64,000 nucleotides of DNA from Halisarca cf. caerulea (taxonomy: Eukaryota; Porifera; Demospongiae; Chondrillida; Halisarcidae), in assembly GCA_963170055.1 (NCBI GenBank), contig CAUJGJ010000453.1, positions 1-64,000 on the forward strand, read 5' to 3'. Position 1 is the stretch's first letter; each line of letters begins with the position of its first letter. This document shows, piece after piece, positions 62,947 to 64,000 of the stretch. The translations under genes and the position numbers were made by a program. The notes under the pieces are model-generated. The model was not told where the DNA came from, made no database searches, and saw nothing but the letters and a program-made list of their open reading frames with translations.

Positions 62947-64000
62947 GCACTAGCACCACGCACATTCCCAGTGGACACACATGAAGTTTCTTAACTACTG
63001 TGGGCGTATTTGTGTAATGTTGGATATGCTGGTGCTAATACCAATATTTGTCACTAGCATCACGCACATTCCCAGTGGACACACATGACCTTTTTGAAGT
63101 GCTGTGGGCGTATTTGTGTAGTGTTGGATATGCTGGTGCTAATACCAAAATTTGGCACTAGCACCACGCACATTCCCAGTGGACACACATTAAGTTTCTG
63201 AAGTACTGTGGGCGTATTTGTGTAGTGTTGGATACACTGGTGCTAATACCAATATTTTTCACTTGCACCACGCATATTCCCAGTGGACACACATGAAGTT
63301 TCTGAAGTGCTGAGGGCGAATTTGTGTAGTGTTGGATACACTGGTGCTAATACCAATATTTGGCACTAGCACCACGCACATTCCCAGTGGACACACATGA
63401 AGTTTATGAAAGTACTGTGGGCGTATTTGTGTAGTGTTGGATACACTGGTGCTAATACCAATATTTTTCACTAGCACCACGCACATTCCCAGTGACAACT
63501 CATGAAGTTTCTGAAGTGCTGTGGGCGTATTTGTATAGTGTTGGATACACTGGTGCTAATACCAATATTATGCACTAGCACCACGCACAATCCCAGTGGA
63601 CTATCATGATGTTTGTGAAGTGCTGTGGGCGTATTTGTGTAGTGTTGGATATGCTGGTGCTAATACCAATATTTTTCACTAGCACCACGCTAATTCCCAG
63701 TGGACACACTTGAAGTTTCTGAAGTGCTGAGGGCGAATTTGTGTAATGTTGGATATTCTGGTGCTAATACCAATATTTAGCAGTAGCACCACGCACATTC
63801 CCAGAGGAGACACATGAAGATTCTGAAGTGCTGTTAGCGTATTTGTGTAGTGTTGGATATGCTGGTGCTAATACCAATATTTTTCACTAGCACCACGCTA
63901 ATTCCCAGTGGACACACTTGAAGTTTCTGAAGTGCTGAGAGCGAATTTGTGTAATGTTGGATATTCTGGTGCTAATACCAATATTTGGCACTAGCACCAC
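62947..64000. repeat. Right-hand duplicated block, copy 2 (cut by window end)
   Basis: This is the partner of 61365-62419 and is still matching at the last base of the window, so the duplication continues beyond it. One visible difference is TATTTAGCAGTAGC here (about 63774) where copy 1 has TATTTTGCACTAGC. If the whole repeat unit was duplicated, a second copy of the telomere-type tract at 62837-62854 would be expected about 420 bases past the window end. Confidence 0.9.

Larger units (their letters stand above)
3799..64000. repeat. 104-bp satellite array (whole array, continues past window)
   Basis: Tandem direct repeats of 104 bp fill the rest of the window, roughly 575-580 monomers by length. 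Counting from CTGAAGTGCT, a monomer contains GTGGGCGTATTTGTGTAG, then TTGGATATGCTGGTGC, TAATACCAATATTTGGC, ACTAGCACCACGCAC, ATTCCCAGTGGACACAC and ATGAAGTTT. No monomer in the opposite orientation was noticed. Most length variants are 102-105 bp; a few carry 8-30 base deletions. Marker-to-marker distances are multiples of 104 to within a few bases (for example 208, 312, 520, 728, 936). No gene is embedded. Satellites of this kind are typically heterochromatic; the chromosomal position is unknown. Confidence 0.98.

Noticed and set aside
3799..64000. CRISPR array
   Set aside because: Repeats are contiguous with no unique spacers, the unit is 104 bp, there are no cas genes, and the sequence is eukaryotic in character.
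3799..64000. CENP-B box in the monomer
   Set aside because: No stretch resembles the TTCG....A..CGGG core; the TTTCGAAAG variant shares only TTCG.

Overview
The window is eukaryotic and almost entirely repetitive. I find no protein-coding gene I would stand behind, and no tRNA, rRNA, operon or CRISPR array. The signs of an animal-type genome are two short (CCCTAA)n tracts, a non-autonomous element flanked by TTAA, a second small element with long inverted ends, and TG microsatellites. The left flank has an invertebrate look (AT-rich, short-palindrome-rich), but I cannot name the species.

Layout. Positions 1-2104 hold two copies of a dispersed or duplicated segment (1-342 and about 1868-2104). 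Between them lies a 665-bp piggyBac-like MITE with TTAA on both sides (506-1178). Positions 2105-2736 show nothing recognisable. Positions 2737-3798 are four head-to-tail copies of a complex unit of about 230-350 bp carrying TG-rich, Z-DNA-prone tracts. At 3799 the sequence switches abruptly into a satellite array of about 104 bp per monomer, all in one orientation. It runs to the window end (about 60.2 kb, roughly 575-580 monomers) and continues beyond it.

The array is layered. From 3.8 to about 23.77 kb the monomers are diverged and belong to two families: A, core CTGGTGCTAATACC, and B, core GTGGTTCTAAGACC, often alternating. From about 23.77 to 61.4 kb the monomers are nearly identical, only the A family is present, and named variants recur in fixed order as higher-order repeats (tandem blocks of 936, about 1,245 and 2,389 bp can be measured). 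From 61.37 kb to the end there is a third subfamily and a 1.05-kb block repeated at an offset of about 1,581 bp. Interruptions are few: a 265-bp foldback element at 4653-4917, telomere-type tracts at 21411-21432 and 62837-62854, and a block at 21.7-22.8 kb resembling monomers about 10 kb upstream.

The monomer is itself an imperfect palindrome: a GT-rich left half and an AC-rich right half mirror each other around AATATT. A homogeneous higher-order core beside an older two-family layer resembles the organisation known for centromeric and pericentromeric satellites in animals. A centromeric role here is inference only. All the short open frames in the array follow from the 104-bp period and are not treated as genes.
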